Numbered from the stretch's first letter, positions 54,769 to 63,899 are shown. The stretch is 64,000 nt of DNA from Sphingomonas abietis (GCF_027625475.1 NZ_CP115174.1:4062501-4126500); one strand, 5' to 3'. The notes: generated by a model not told the origin, from the sequence alone. Made by a program: numbers and translations.

Positions 54769-55352
54769 TGTCCCCGCTCGAAATCGCCGCCGTCATCATC
54801 AGCTTCCTCGCCATCTGGCTGACCGCACGGCGCCACATGCTGTGCTGGCCGGTCGGGCTGCTCAGCTGCGCGCTGTATTTCAAATTGTTCCTCGACGTGC
54901 GGCTCTATGCCGACATGATGCTCCAGATCCTGTTCGGCCTGTCCGTCCTCTATGGCTGGTGGGCCTGGTATCGCGACCGGGACGGCGCCGGCGAGGTGAT
55001 CATCCGCCGCCTGTCCCGCACGCAAGCGGTAGCGGGGCTGGCGGCCGGCGCCTTGGGATCATGGGCGATCGGCTGGTTCACCAGCCATTATACCGACGCA
55101 TCGCTGCCGTGGATCGACGCGACGCTCAGCAGCTTCAGCCTCGTCGCCCAATATTGGACGGCCCGCCGCTATCCGGCCAATTGGCTGCTGTGGATCGTGG
55201 TGGACGTGATCTATGTCGGCATGTTCCTGTTCAAGGCGCTCTGGCTGACCGCCGGCCTCTATGCGGCGATGATCGCGCTCGCCGCGATCGGCTATGCGCG
55301 CTGGCGGAAGATCGCCCGCAACCGCCCCACAGAGGGCGGCACGGGCGCCTGA
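54768..55352 (+). CDS. PnuC family vitamin/nucleoside transporter
   Basis: A 194-residue inner-membrane protein with about seven helices matching the PnuC family. It shows CWPVGLLSCALYFKLFLDVRLYADMMLQILFGLSVLYGWWAW in its first half, and a second block with WTARRYPANWLLWIVVDVIYVGMFLFKALWLTAGLY. Family members (PnuC, PnuT, PnuX) carry nicotinamide riboside, thiamine or riboflavin by facilitated diffusion and rely on a kinase to trap the substrate, which fits the adjacent APH-fold kinase. The specific substrate is not determined. Confidence 0.88.
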   Translation: MSPLEIAAVIISFLAIWLTARRHMLCWPVGLLSCALYFKLFLDVRLYADMMLQILFGLSVLYGWWAWYRDRDGAGEVIIRRLSRTQAVAGLAAGALGSWAIGWFTSHYTDASLPWIDATLSSFSLVAQYWTARRYPANWLLWIVVDVIYVGMFLFKALWLTAGLYAAMIALAAIGYARWRKIARNRPTEGGTGA

Positions 55353-55376
55353 CACCCGCGCCGCCGCTCGGCAGGA

Positions 55377-56504
55377 TCAGCCGGTTCGGCCCAGTTCCCG
55401 GCCGAGTTCGATGAAGCGTTCGAGATGATGATCCTCGTCGCCCAGCTGATGCCCGATCAGCGTCAGCCGCTTGGCGTAATGGGAGAGCGGCAATTCCCAT
55501 GTCATGCCGATGCCACCGTGCAACTGGATCGCCTCTTCGGCGGCCAAGGTGCCGATCCGGCCGATCGTGTATTTGGCGGCCGAGACGGCGCGCTCACGCG
55601 CCAGCCTGTCGCCATCGAGCGCCGCCGCTGCGTTGATCGCGGAGGATCGCGCCTGCTCGATCTCCAGCGCGACCGTCGCCATGCGATGCTGGAGCGCCTG
55701 GAACTTGCCGATCGGGATGCCGAATTGCTGGCGGGTCCGCAGATAGTCGATCGTCTGGGCCTTCAGCACGTCCATGATCGCGACCGCTTCCCATGCGAGC
55801 GCGACGATCCCGGCCGCCACCGCCGCTTCGATCACCGCATAGGCGGTGCCCTCGGCCCCCACGATCCGCGCGGGCGTATCGTCCAGGCTCAATTCGCCGC
55901 CGCGGCCGCCGTCGATCATCGGATAGCCGCGCACATCGAGGCCGGGTGCCCCCTTCTCCACCACGAACAGCGAAATCCCGGCCTCCTCGCCCGGTTCGCC
56001 GCTGGTGCGGGCGGAGACGAGGATATGGCTCGCGGCTTCCAGTTGCGGCACGACGGACTTGGCGCCGCTCAGCGTCCAGCCTGCGGCCGTAGGGGTCGCG
56101 GCTGTTCGGATGTCCGCCAGTTCGTAGCGCCCCTGCGGCTCGCCATGGGCGAAGGCGAACACCGCGCCGCCGCCGATCGCCTGCTCCACCAGATCGGTCT
56201 CGCCGGCCCCGGCCAGCACCCGCCCGGCCATCAGCGTGCCGAGGAACGGCTCTACGACCAGCGCCGCGCCGAGTTGCTCGAAGACGATGGCGATGTCGAA
56301 GCCGCCGCCGCCAAAGCCCCCCGCCGCCTCGCCGAACAGCGCACCGACGATGCCGAGTTCCGCCATCGCCCGCCATTGCTCCGCCGACCAGCCGGCCTCC
56401 GAGGTGGCGATGCGGGTACGGACGTCGAAGGCATAGCGATCGGCGAGATAGCGGCCGAGCGTATCGGCCAGCATCCGGCGATCGTCATCATGATGGAAGT
56501 CCAT
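55377..56504 (-). CDS. Acyl-CoA dehydrogenase family protein, small-subunit type
   Basis: A 375-residue acyl-CoA-dehydrogenase-fold protein. It has FGGGGFDIAIVFEQLGAALVVEPFL, the FAD-proximal region WTLSGAKSVVPQL, and the C-terminal LHGGIGMTWELPLSHYAKRLTLIG. Where canonical enzymes have the catalytic YEGT-Glu loop this protein reads GHQLGDEDHH, so it lacks the usual base. It follows the larger paralogue by three bases, resembling the PimD-like small subunit of two-gene heteromeric dehydrogenases. Confidence 0.8.
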   Translation of the reverse strand: MDFHHDDDRRMLADTLGRYLADRYAFDVRTRIATSEAGWSAEQWRAMAELGIVGALFGEAAGGFGGGGFDIAIVFEQLGAALVVEPFLGTLMAGRVLAGAGETDLVEQAIGGGAVFAFAHGEPQGRYELADIRTAATPTAAGWTLSGAKSVVPQLEAASHILVSARTSGEPGEEAGISLFVVEKGAPGLDVRGYPMIDGGRGGELSLDDTPARIVGAEGTAYAVIEAAVAAGIVALAWEAVAIMDVLKAQTIDYLRTRQQFGIPIGKFQALQHRMATVALEIEQARSSAINAAAALDGDRLARERAVSAAKYTIGRIGTLAAEEAIQLHGGIGMTWELPLSHYAKRLTLIGHQLGDEDHHLERFIELGRELGRTG

Positions 56505-56507
56505 GTC

Positions 56508-57704
56508 TCAGAGCCCCAGCGTCGCTTTGGTGATGATCTCGCGCTGCACCTCGTTGGAGCCGCCGAAGATCGACAATTTGCGGTTGTTGAAATAATCGCT
56601 GGCGATGCCGGCCGCATAATCCGGCCCGATCGGTTCGCCGTTGAACCCCTCGTCCAGCGCTTCGGAGACAAAGGGCTGGGCGAACGGCCCGATCGCCCGC
56701 CGCGCCAGGTTCGTGATCTCCTGCCGGATCTCAGTGCCGCGGATCTTGAGCATCGCGCTTTCCGCCAGCGGCGCCGCACCGCCGCCCGATGCCATGAGCA
56801 CGCGCGCATTGGTCGTCCGCATATTCTCGAGTTCGATCTCGATCTTCGCGAGCCGCGCGGCGAAATAGGGATCCTCCGCCAGCGGGCGACCGCGCTTCTG
56901 CTCCGTCGCGGCGATATGCTGGAGCCAGGCGAACGCGGCCAGCGAGGCGCCGACGCCGGCAATGCCGGTGCGTTCATAGCTCAGCAGATATTTGGCATAG
57001 GTCCAGCCCTTATTCTCCTCGCCGACGAGGTTGCCGACCGGCACGCGGACATCGGTGAAGAACACCTCGTTCACCTCATGCTCGCCATCGAGCAGGATGA
57101 TCGGGCGGACCTCCACGCCGGGCGTTGTCATGTCGATCAGCAGGAAGGAGATGCCCTCCTGCTTCTTCACGGTGGGATCGGTGCGGACCAGGCAGAAGAT
57201 CCAGTCGGCATATTGACCGAGCGTGGTCCATGTCTTCTGGCCGTTGACGACATAATGATCGCCGTCGCGCACCGCGCTGGTCCGCAGGCTGGCGAGATCG
57301 GAGCCCGCCCCCGGCTCCGAATAGCCCTGGCACCACCAGTCCGTGCCATCGAGGATGCGCGGCAGGAAATGCCGCTTCTGTTCGTCGCTGCCGAACTTGA
57401 TCAGCACCGGCGCCAGCATCGACAGGCCGAACGGGATGATGCGCGGCGCATAGGCCAGCCCGGTCTCGGTATCGAAGATGTTGTGCTGCACCGGCGTCCA
57501 GCCCGGGCCGCCCCATTCGACCGGCCAGTGATTGCCGAGCCAGCCGCGCGCGTTGAGGATGGCGTGCCATTCCTCCAGATCGGCTTTGTCGAGGCGGTGG
57601 TTCAGGCGCACCTTGTCGGCAAGGCGTTGCGGCAGCCTCTCCTTCAGGAAAGCGCGCACCTCGTCGCGAAACGCGATCTCGTCGGGACCATATGCCAGAT
57701 CCAT
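56508..57704 (-). CDS. Acyl-CoA dehydrogenase family protein, large-subunit type
   Basis: A 398-residue acyl-CoA dehydrogenase with WGGPGWTPVQHNIFDTETGLAYAP, GYSEPGAGSDLASLRT, VNGQKTWTTLGQYADW and a C-terminal LSIFGGSNEVQREIITKATLGL. The catalytic-Glu position of the YEGTSE type reads FGGSNE. This pattern, with the next gene directly following, fits the PimC/PimD or steroid-type two-subunit enzymes. The acyl substrate is unknown. No ligase, thiolase or hydratase lies nearby. Confidence 0.85.
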   Translation of the reverse strand: MDLAYGPDEIAFRDEVRAFLKERLPQRLADKVRLNHRLDKADLEEWHAILNARGWLGNHWPVEWGGPGWTPVQHNIFDTETGLAYAPRIIPFGLSMLAPVLIKFGSDEQKRHFLPRILDGTDWWCQGYSEPGAGSDLASLRTSAVRDGDHYVVNGQKTWTTLGQYADWIFCLVRTDPTVKKQEGISFLLIDMTTPGVEVRPIILLDGEHEVNEVFFTDVRVPVGNLVGEENKGWTYAKYLLSYERTGIAGVGASLAAFAWLQHIAATEQKRGRPLAEDPYFAARLAKIEIELENMRTTNARVLMASGGGAAPLAESAMLKIRGTEIRQEITNLARRAIGPFAQPFVSEALDEGFNGEPIGPDYAAGIASDYFNNRKLSIFGGSNEVQREIITKATLGL

Positions 57705-57843
57705 CAGCCATCCTCTCGCTTATCTTATGCCCGTCGCCGGGTTGTCGCGGAGCGTATCAAGCTGCGGAGGCGACGGAAACAGCTTTATCGAAAATCCGGT
57801 ATGGAATATCGCCATCGGCCCATCACCCGCCTAGAGTGACGCG

Positions 57844-59268
57844 ATGACCCGCTTCACCTCCACCAACCCCGCCACCGGCGAAACCCTCTGGAGCGGCGAG
57901 GCGGCCGGGCCGGCGCAGGTCTCCGCGGCGCTGGCCGGCGCGCGCAAGGCCTTCGAATCCTGGTCGGTGACGCCGCTCAAGACGCGCATCGCCTCGGTGC
58001 GGGCGTACAAGGCGGCGCTGGAAGCGCATGGCGACGCGCTGGCCCGCGCCATCTCGCAGGAGACCGGCAAGCCGGCATGGGAAGGCCGGCAGGAAGCCGC
58101 CACGATGGTCGCCAAGATCGAAACATCGATCAGGGCGCAGGCCGATCGCGCCGGCGAGCGTGAGCAGGGCATGGCGTTCGGCCGCGCGATCCTGCGCCAT
58201 CGCCCGCATGGCGTGATGGCGGTGCTGGGGCCGTATAACTTCCCCGGCCACCTGCCCAACGGCCATATCGTGCCGGCGCTGCTGGCCGGCGACACGGTGA
58301 TCTTCAAGCCCTCCGAGGAAACCCCGCTGGTCGGTGACCTGATGGCGCGATGCTGGGCCGAGGCCGGCCTGCCGGATGGCGTCTTCACCCTGCTCCAGGG
58401 CGGACGCGATACCGGCGCGGCGTTGCTCGACGGCGAGATCGACGGGCTGCTGTTCACCGGATCGGCGGGCGCCGGCGCCCATTTCCGCCGCGCCTTCGTC
58501 GATCGGCCCGAGGTCATCCTCGCGCTCGAACTGGGCGGCAACAATCCGCTGATCGCGTGGGACGGCGATCCGGCAGCGATCGCCTCGATCGTGGTGCAAT
58601 CCGCCTTCATTACCAGCGGCCAGCGCTGCTCCTGCGCGCGGCGGCTGATCGTGCCCGCGGGGCCGGATGGCGATCGCATCGTCGCCGCCCTTGTCGCGAT
58701 GACCGATCGTCTGACCATCGGCGCGTGGGACGAGACGCCGGAGCCGACCTTCGGCCCGCTGATCTCGGCCGCCGCCGCCGGCAAGGCGCGCGCGGCCTTC
58801 GCCGCGCTGGTCGCCGGCGGTGCGACCATGATCCGTCCGTTCGAGCCGATCGCGGGCCGCTCCGATGCCTTCGTCACCCCCGCGATCCTCGACGTGACCG
58901 GCGTGGACGTGCCCGACGAGGAAATCTTCGCGCCGATCCTCCAGCTGATCCGCGTGCCCGATTTCGATGCCGCGATCCGCGCCGCCAACGCCACCGCCTT
59001 CGGCCTCTCGGGCGGTTTGATCTCGGCCGACGCAACGCTGTGGCGCCGCTACGCCGACAAAGCGCGCGCCGGGGTGCTCAACTGGAACCGGCCGACCACC
59101 GGGGCGGCGGGCACCATGCCCTTCGGCGGGCTCGGCGCATCGGGCAATCATCGGCCGAGCGCTTATTATGCCGCCGATTACTGCGCCTATCCGGTCGCCA
59201 GTTTCGAAGCGCCCGGGGTGATCGACCTCTCTGCCGAGATCAAAGGCCTCAAAAGCCCGTCGGCATAG
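57844..59268 (+). CDS. astD: Succinylglutamate-semialdehyde dehydrogenase (AstD-like)
   Basis: A 474-residue aldehyde dehydrogenase of the AstD group, the fourth step of arginine succinyltransferase catabolism. The nucleophile is Cys262 in GQRCSCARRL, with the general-base Glu229 in LELGGNNP and cofactor segments VLGPYNFPGHLPNGHI and FKPSEETPLV. The other ast genes are absent from the window. A related aldehyde substrate cannot be excluded. It is divergent from the acyl-CoA dehydrogenase genes. Confidence 0.85.
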   Translation: MTRFTSTNPATGETLWSGEAAGPAQVSAALAGARKAFESWSVTPLKTRIASVRAYKAALEAHGDALARAISQETGKPAWEGRQEAATMVAKIETSIRAQADRAGEREQGMAFGRAILRHRPHGVMAVLGPYNFPGHLPNGHIVPALLAGDTVIFKPSEETPLVGDLMARCWAEAGLPDGVFTLLQGGRDTGAALLDGEIDGLLFTGSAGAGAHFRRAFVDRPEVILALELGGNNPLIAWDGDPAAIASIVVQSAFITSGQRCSCARRLIVPAGPDGDRIVAALVAMTDRLTIGAWDETPEPTFGPLISAAAAGKARAAFAALVAGGATMIRPFEPIAGRSDAFVTPAILDVTGVDVPDEEIFAPILQLIRVPDFDAAIRAANATAFGLSGGLISADATLWRRYADKARAGVLNWNRPTTGAAGTMPFGGLGASGNHRPSAYYAADYCAYPVASFEAPGVIDLSAEIKGLKSPSA

Positions 59269-59467
59269 CTACGCAGCGCCAGCGCCACCTGGCCATATGT
59301 CGGGGTTATAACGAGAAACCCAGCCGTTCGATTCTTGCCGAAATGGCGCCAGGGCCGATAGCACAAGGGGAAATGCTCATTGGCTGCCAGGCCCTCCCAT
59401 AATTTCGCGCAAAGCCGCCCATGACGAAGGTCGCCAGCGCCTCTCCGGCGGGGCCAGCCGCCACAGC

Positions 59468-59494
59468 TTGACGTTCCTACGACGGAATTATACT
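59468..59494 (+). promoter_or_regulatory. Putative sigma-70-type promoter of the MFS gene
   Basis: TTGACG (59468-59473) and TATACT (59489-59494) match the consensus boxes well but are separated by 15 bases, shorter than the ideal 17. The start codon lies 65 bases downstream. The rest of the 290-base gap 59269-59558 shows no gene. Confidence 0.4.
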
Positions 59495-59558
59495 CAGACA
59501 AAATAACATGACATCCTGGGGCAGCCGGGGGCGTTGTCCGATTGAGAGAGGAATGACT

Positions 59559-60881
59559 ATGGCTGGTCCGGTCGCTTCGGCCCCTTACTCCCCGAACGGC
59601 GGCTCCGGCCCGGTCGGCCTCGATTATCGGCCGGCGCTCACCTTGCTGACCAGCCTGTTCTTCATGGTCGGCTTCATCACCGTGCTGAACGATGTGCTCG
59701 TGCCCCACCTGAAGGCGGTGTTCGACCTTGATTATACCCGCTCGATGCTGATCCAGTTCGTCTGGTATTTCGCCTATTTCGTGGTCTCGCTGCCCTCCGC
59801 CAAATTCCTGGAGAAATGGGGATATAAGCGCTCGATGGTGGTCGGCCTGCTGGTCATGGCGGCCGGCGCGCTCAGCCTCATGCCCTCCTCGCAACTGGTG
59901 TCCTTCCCGCTGTTCCTCACCTCGCTGTTCGTGCTGGGATCGGGCGTGACGCTGCTCCAGGTCGCGGCGAACCCCTATGTCGCGGTGATCGGCCCGCCGA
60001 ACACCGCGCCTGCCCGCCTCAATCTCGTCCAGGCGTTCAATTCCGTCGGCACGATGATCGCGCCGGTGTTCGGCAGCATGTTGATCCTCGGCCGCTCGAC
60101 CTCGGGCAATAGCGCAGGAGGGGCGGCGACGCTGACTCAGGCCCAACGCCTGGCGGATGCCCAGTCGGTACAGGCGCCCTATGTCGGTATCGTGCTGGTG
60201 CTGGTGTTGCTGGCGGTGATCATCGGCCGCTTCAAGCTGCCGGCGCTCGGCGCCGCCAGCCAGCGCGCGAGCAAGGAGGCCCGGCGCGGCCACTCGCTGT
60301 GGCGCCACCGCAATCTCGTGTTCGGCGTGCCGGCGATCTTCATCTACATGATCGCCGAGATCGGCGTCGGCAGTCTGCTGATCAGCTTCATCTCCCGCCC
60401 CGAAATCGGCAACCTCACCTCCAAGCAGGCGGGGTTCTACCTGACGCTGCTGTGGGGCGGCATGATGGTCGGCCGGTTCATCGGCAGCGCGCTGATGCGG
60501 CGGATCGAGGCGGAGACGATCCTGGCGATCGTCAGCATTGGCGCGTTCGTGCTGGTGATGATGGCGGTGTTCACCACCGGGCACCTCGCTTTGTGGTCGC
60601 TGGTGCTGGTGGGCCTGTTCCACTCGATCATGTTCCCGACCATCTTCACGCTCGGCATCCGGGGGCTCGGCCCCTTGACCGAGGAGGGATCGGGCCTGCT
60701 GATCATGGCGATCGCCGGTGGTGCGCTGGCCACCGGCCAGGGCTGGATCGCCGATCATTACGGCCTGCAAATCTCCTTCCTGGTTCCCGCCGCCTGCGAG
60801 GCCTACACCCTGTTCTACGCGCTGTGGGGCTGCAAGCCGGGCAAGGCCGCCAACGCGGCGACCGCACCAGCGGCGGGCTGA
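59559..60881 (+). CDS. FucP-type sugar MFS transporter
   Basis: A 440-residue major-facilitator protein of the fucose/glucose-galactose permease family with about twelve helices. It starts LTLLTSLFFMVGFITVLNDVLVPHLK and contains FAYFVVSLPSAKFLEKWGYKR, VLGSGVTLLQVAANPYVAVIGPP and LNLVQAFNSVGTMIAPVFGS, all typical. The second half contains GLFHSIMFPTIFTLGIRGLG. The sugar is unknown. ATG 59559 has GAGGA seven bases upstream; ATG 59553 is too close to it. Confidence 0.92.
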   Translation: MAGPVASAPYSPNGGSGPVGLDYRPALTLLTSLFFMVGFITVLNDVLVPHLKAVFDLDYTRSMLIQFVWYFAYFVVSLPSAKFLEKWGYKRSMVVGLLVMAAGALSLMPSSQLVSFPLFLTSLFVLGSGVTLLQVAANPYVAVIGPPNTAPARLNLVQAFNSVGTMIAPVFGSMLILGRSTSGNSAGGAATLTQAQRLADAQSVQAPYVGIVLVLVLLAVIIGRFKLPALGAASQRASKEARRGHSLWRHRNLVFGVPAIFIYMIAEIGVGSLLISFISRPEIGNLTSKQAGFYLTLLWGGMMVGRFIGSALMRRIEAETILAIVSIGAFVLVMMAVFTTGHLALWSLVLVGLFHSIMFPTIFTLGIRGLGPLTEEGSGLLIMAIAGGALATGQGWIADHYGLQISFLVPAACEAYTLFYALWGCKPGKAANAATAPAAG

Positions 60882-61063
60882 CAAGCCGATCACGGGATCG
60901 CCCAGCCATCCGTGGCGGGCGCCCCGTCACCACCGGAACCGAATCGTCATTTCGATCGACCTGCCGCCGCCGGGCCGGCGAGCGCCGATCCGCCGTCATC
61001 GTCATCAGAAGCTGGACAGAAAGCCGCCAGGCGACGCCCGTTTCGGGCGGATTCAGCGGATAT

Positions 61064-61153
61064 TGGCGGAGACGGAGAGATTCGAACTCTCGGTACGGTC
61101 TCCCGTACGACGCTTTAGCAAAGCGTTGGTTTCAGCCACTCACCCACGTCTCC
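61064..61153 (-). tRNA. tRNA-Ser (anticodon GCT)
   Basis: On the minus strand 90 bases fold as a class II tRNA. The acceptor is GGAGACG/CGTCTCC, the D-arm contains TGAGTGGCTGAAACC, and the anticodon stem ACGCT/AGCGT has loop TTGCTAA. It also has a long variable arm (GTACGGGAGACCGTAC), a T-arm with AGTTCGAATCT and an encoded CCA end. Confidence 0.95.
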
Positions 61154-61328
61154 GGAGCTGGCGCAAGGGGGCCTATAGCGAGCGTTTTCGAGGGATACAA
61201 CTGGCTGTCGCGCGGCAAAGCGTGCCGCCGTCGAGTCGTGCCGTCCATCGGGCCGGTGACGTTCATTGCACGGCAAGGCACTTCGCGGTTAACCAGAGCC
61301 CCAGTTATCGGGGGAGCAGAGTATTTCC

Positions 61329-62108
61329 ATGACCAGCACCGTTCGCCGGATCGCATCCGCCGCCTGCATTGCCGCGCTTGCCGGCCTGGCCGCGCAGCCG
61401 GTCGGCGCCCAGATCCGCACGGTCGATCCCTCCTCGTCCGCAGCCCATTCGGATCTCGCCCCCGCCGGCAGCGGCCAGCCCGAGACCAGCGGCCAACCCG
61501 ATACCGCCAGCGCTCCCAGCGCGCCCCCGCCCGAGAGCGACGACAATGCCCCGCCACCGCCGGCGGGCTCCGCGCCGGATCGCTACACGCCGCCTGCCAC
61601 CAACGCTTCGCGTGCGCCGTCCGAGCAGACCTATCAGGAGCATGACGTCCTCGATGCCGCGGAGGGCGTGTTCGGCCGCGGCGCCGAGGGCCTCGCCAAG
61701 ATGATCGAGCATGTGCTCAAGGATCAGGGCCAGCCCACCGCCTACATCGCCGGGCGCGAGGCCAGCGGCGCCTTCGCGATCGGCCTGAAATACGGCTCGG
61801 GCGTGCTCCATCACAAGATCGAGGGTGACCGGCCGGTCTATTGGACCGGGCCGACGCTGGGCTTCGATATCGGCGGCAACGCCTCCAAGGAATTCATCCT
61901 CGTCTACAATCTCTACGACAGCCAGGATCTCTACCACCGCTTCCCGGCGGCCGAAGGCACCGCCTATTTCATCGGCGGCTTCACCGCGAGCTATCTGCGG
62001 CGCGGCGACATCGTGCTGATCCCGATCCGGCTGGGTGTCGGCTGGCGACTGGGCGCCAATGTCGGCTACATGAAGTTCACTCCGCAATCGAAGATCATGC
62101 CGTTCTGA
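61329..62108 (+). CDS. EipA family (DUF1134) envelope protein
   Basis: A 259-residue periplasmic protein. A signal peptide covers about residues 1-27 and a Pro/Ser/Ala-rich low-complexity linker about 28-95. The DUF1134 domain follows, with GAFAIGLKYGSGVLHHK, YWTGPTLGFDIGGNASKEFILVYNLYD and the final GANVGYMKFTPQSKIMPF. EipA homologues in Brucella and Caulobacter support cell-envelope integrity and interact genetically with outer-membrane biogenesis. The proline-rich spacer is longer than in many members, judged by memory. Confidence 0.85.
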   Translation: MTSTVRRIASAACIAALAGLAAQPVGAQIRTVDPSSSAAHSDLAPAGSGQPETSGQPDTASAPSAPPPESDDNAPPPPAGSAPDRYTPPATNASRAPSEQTYQEHDVLDAAEGVFGRGAEGLAKMIEHVLKDQGQPTAYIAGREASGAFAIGLKYGSGVLHHKIEGDRPVYWTGPTLGFDIGGNASKEFILVYNLYDSQDLYHRFPAAEGTAYFIGGFTASYLRRGDIVLIPIRLGVGWRLGANVGYMKFTPQSKIMPF

Positions 62109-62241
62109 TCGGCTGTCCCGACGCGGCACAGCATGGCGCGATGGCCGCCGCCGCCGTGTCCGGCGGGGTTCAGCGCCCGTTCAAACGCATGATATAGAAT
62201 GACATCTCAAGAGGCGGCGCTGCCGCCCGAGGAGATGTAGG

Positions 62242-62766
62242 ATGATTGAGGATCGGAAATCGGGGCGCTGGCGCCGTCTGGCCCCGGCACTTGCCCTGGC
62301 CGGTGCCTTCGCGCTCGGCGGCTGCGTCGATGACGGTTATGGCTATGGCGGCGGCTATGGTTATACCGGTGGCGGCTATTACGGTTCGCCTTATTATGAC
62401 GACGGCTATTATGGCGATGGCGGCTGGCCGGGCGGCTATGGCTGGTCCGGCGACTATTATTATCCCGGCAGCGGCGGGTTCGTCTACGATCGCGGCGGCC
62501 ATCGGCATCACTGGAATGGCGGCGGCCATGGCCAGCCGGGTGGCTGGAACGGTGGCCATGGCGGCTGGAACGGCCATGGCGGCCACGGCCAGCCAGGCAA
62601 TCCCGGTGGCGGCCCCGGCGGCTGGCATGGCGGCCGTGGCCCGTCGGGCGGCAATCATGGCGGCTGGCAGCCCCGCGCGGGCGGCGGTCGCTCGGGGCCG
62701 CACGGCGGATTTGGCGGCCATGGCGGCCCGCCCCCGTCCGGTGGCGGCGGCGGCCATCATCATTGA
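62242..62766 (+). CDS. Gly/Tyr/His-rich low-complexity lipoprotein
   Basis: A 174-residue protein with a basic N-terminus and lipobox (FALGGC, Cys28), so it is probably a membrane-anchored lipoprotein. After it comes a Tyr/Gly-rich stretch (DDGYGYGGGYGYTGGGYY), then His/Gly/Pro/Trp-rich repeats (NGGHGGWNGHGGHG) ending in HHH. No domain is recognised. Similar low-complexity proteins could bind metal or make a flexible surface layer; this is inference. The repeats are in the reading frame only, the opposite strand is not coding. Confidence 0.65.
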   Translation: MIEDRKSGRWRRLAPALALAGAFALGGCVDDGYGYGGGYGYTGGGYYGSPYYDDGYYGDGGWPGGYGWSGDYYYPGSGGFVYDRGGHRHHWNGGGHGQPGGWNGGHGGWNGHGGHGQPGNPGGGPGGWHGGRGPSGGNHGGWQPRAGGGRSGPHGGFGGHGGPPPSGGGGGHHH

Positions 62767-62852
62767 TCAATCCTGCGCCGGTGGCCGCCGGCGCCGGTCA
62801 TGATACCCTTTTGTGCTGGCTCAGGGCCGTGCGGGTTCAGGGCCGTGCAGGT

Positions 62853-63737
62853 TCAGGGCGCGCGACGGGTCGGCACCGGGGCATTGCACAGATCGATGGC
62901 GCCGGCCGGATGGACGAAAAAGGCATCGTGCCGGTTCGCCCGCGCCGCGACATAGGCGGCGAATGCCGGTGATTCGCTCCGCATCACTTGATATCGGGGG
63001 CGATCGGCGATCGGCATATCCGATGCCAGCTGCACCCGGCTGATCGTCAGGTCCATCTTGGGATCGGTGTAGAAGCCCAGATCGCCGGTGCCGCGCGGCA
63101 AGGCCGTCAATCCCTCGATGCCATCGACGATACGGCCGACGAGCGCGACATTGCGATCGAGATGGCGCGGCGCCTGCCCGATCACCGTATAGAGCTCCGC
63201 GCCATTGCCGGTATCCGGCGCCATGTCCCGACCGACGCCAAGCATCCCGTAGCAATGGGTCAGCCATGTCCGCCGGCCGTCGCTCGCCACCGGCCAGCCC
63301 TCCGCATGGCCGACCTGTGGCGCATACGCATCGCGATATCCGAGCGGGCGCACCGCCAGCCCCGCGGCAGGCCGATCATATTCCGCGTGCGGATGTGCGA
63401 CGACACCCGCCGGCAGCGGCCTGCTCTCGCCGGTCGCGGCCCATTGCACGACATAATTGTCCTGCACCCGCACCACCGCGCTGCCATCGAACCAGTGGGC
63501 CCTCACCAGCGCCTTGATGTTGGCGACATGGACCGGCGCGAAACCCGGCGCGAGTTCCATCGCGACATGCCTGCCATTGGCGAGATCCATCACGAGCAGA
63601 TTGTCCGGATCGACCGCGCGCCAGGCGGCGGCGGGCGCACGCGCCACGATTTCGGCCGGCGAGGCGGGCGTCGCGGGCGGCGACGCGGCGGCCAGCAGGA
63701 CGGATGCGAGCAGCGGTGTGAGCAGATATCTGTGCAT
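62853..63737 (-). CDS. Cyclophilin-type peptidyl-prolyl cis-trans isomerase, exported
   Basis: A 294-residue protein with a signal peptide ([21 protein letters not shown]). A cyclophilin-like domain begins [31 protein letters not shown] and continues [20 protein letters not shown]. The usual catalytic Arg and aromatic residues cannot be placed with confidence because the fold is divergent, with an insertion containing [20 protein letters not shown]. It probably acts in periplasmic protein folding. The start ATG 63737 fits the signal peptide. Confidence 0.82.
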   Translation of the reverse strand: MHRYLLTPLLASVLLAAASPPATPASPAEIVARAPAAAWRAVDPDNLLVMDLANGRHVAMELAPGFAPVHVANIKALVRAHWFDGSAVVRVQDNYVVQWAATGESRPLPAGVVAHPHAEYDRPAAGLAVRPLGYRDAYAPQVGHAEGWPVASDGRRTWLTHCYGMLGVGRDMAPDTGNGAELYTVIGQAPRHLDRNVALVGRIVDGIEGLTALPRGTGDLGFYTDPKMDLTISRVQLASDMPIADRPRYQVMRSESPAFAAYVAARANRHDAFFVHPAGAIDLCNAPVPTRRAP

Positions 63738-63803
63738 AGTTGCAGCCTGCCATAGCGCATCGGCTTGCGGAAGTGGCGCGATGCCGCTAGCAGCCCCTCC
63801 CAC

Positions 63804-63894
63804 GGAGCGGTGGCCGAGTGGTCGAAGGCGCACGCCTGGAAAGTGTGTAGGGGTCCAAAGCTCCTCGAGGGTTCGAATCCCTCCCGCTCCGCCA
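63804..63894 (+). tRNA. tRNA-Ser (anticodon GGA)
   Basis: A 91-base class II tRNA: acceptor GGAGCGG/CCGCTCC, D-arm TGGCCGAGTGGTCGAAGGC and anticodon loop CTGGAAA. It has a long variable arm, the T-arm GGTTCGAATCC and an encoded CCA at 63892-63894. Confidence 0.95.
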
Positions 63895-63899
63895 GAACA

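Noticed and set aside
55425..57839. Long plus-strand frame opposite the two acyl-CoA dehydrogenases
   Set aside because: Antisense shadow with no domain; the opposite strand has two clear enzymes.
62170..62770. Ala/Arg-rich frames opposite the Gly-rich lipoprotein
   Set aside because: They are the expected reflection of Gly-rich codons; only the plus-strand frame has a signal and lipobox.
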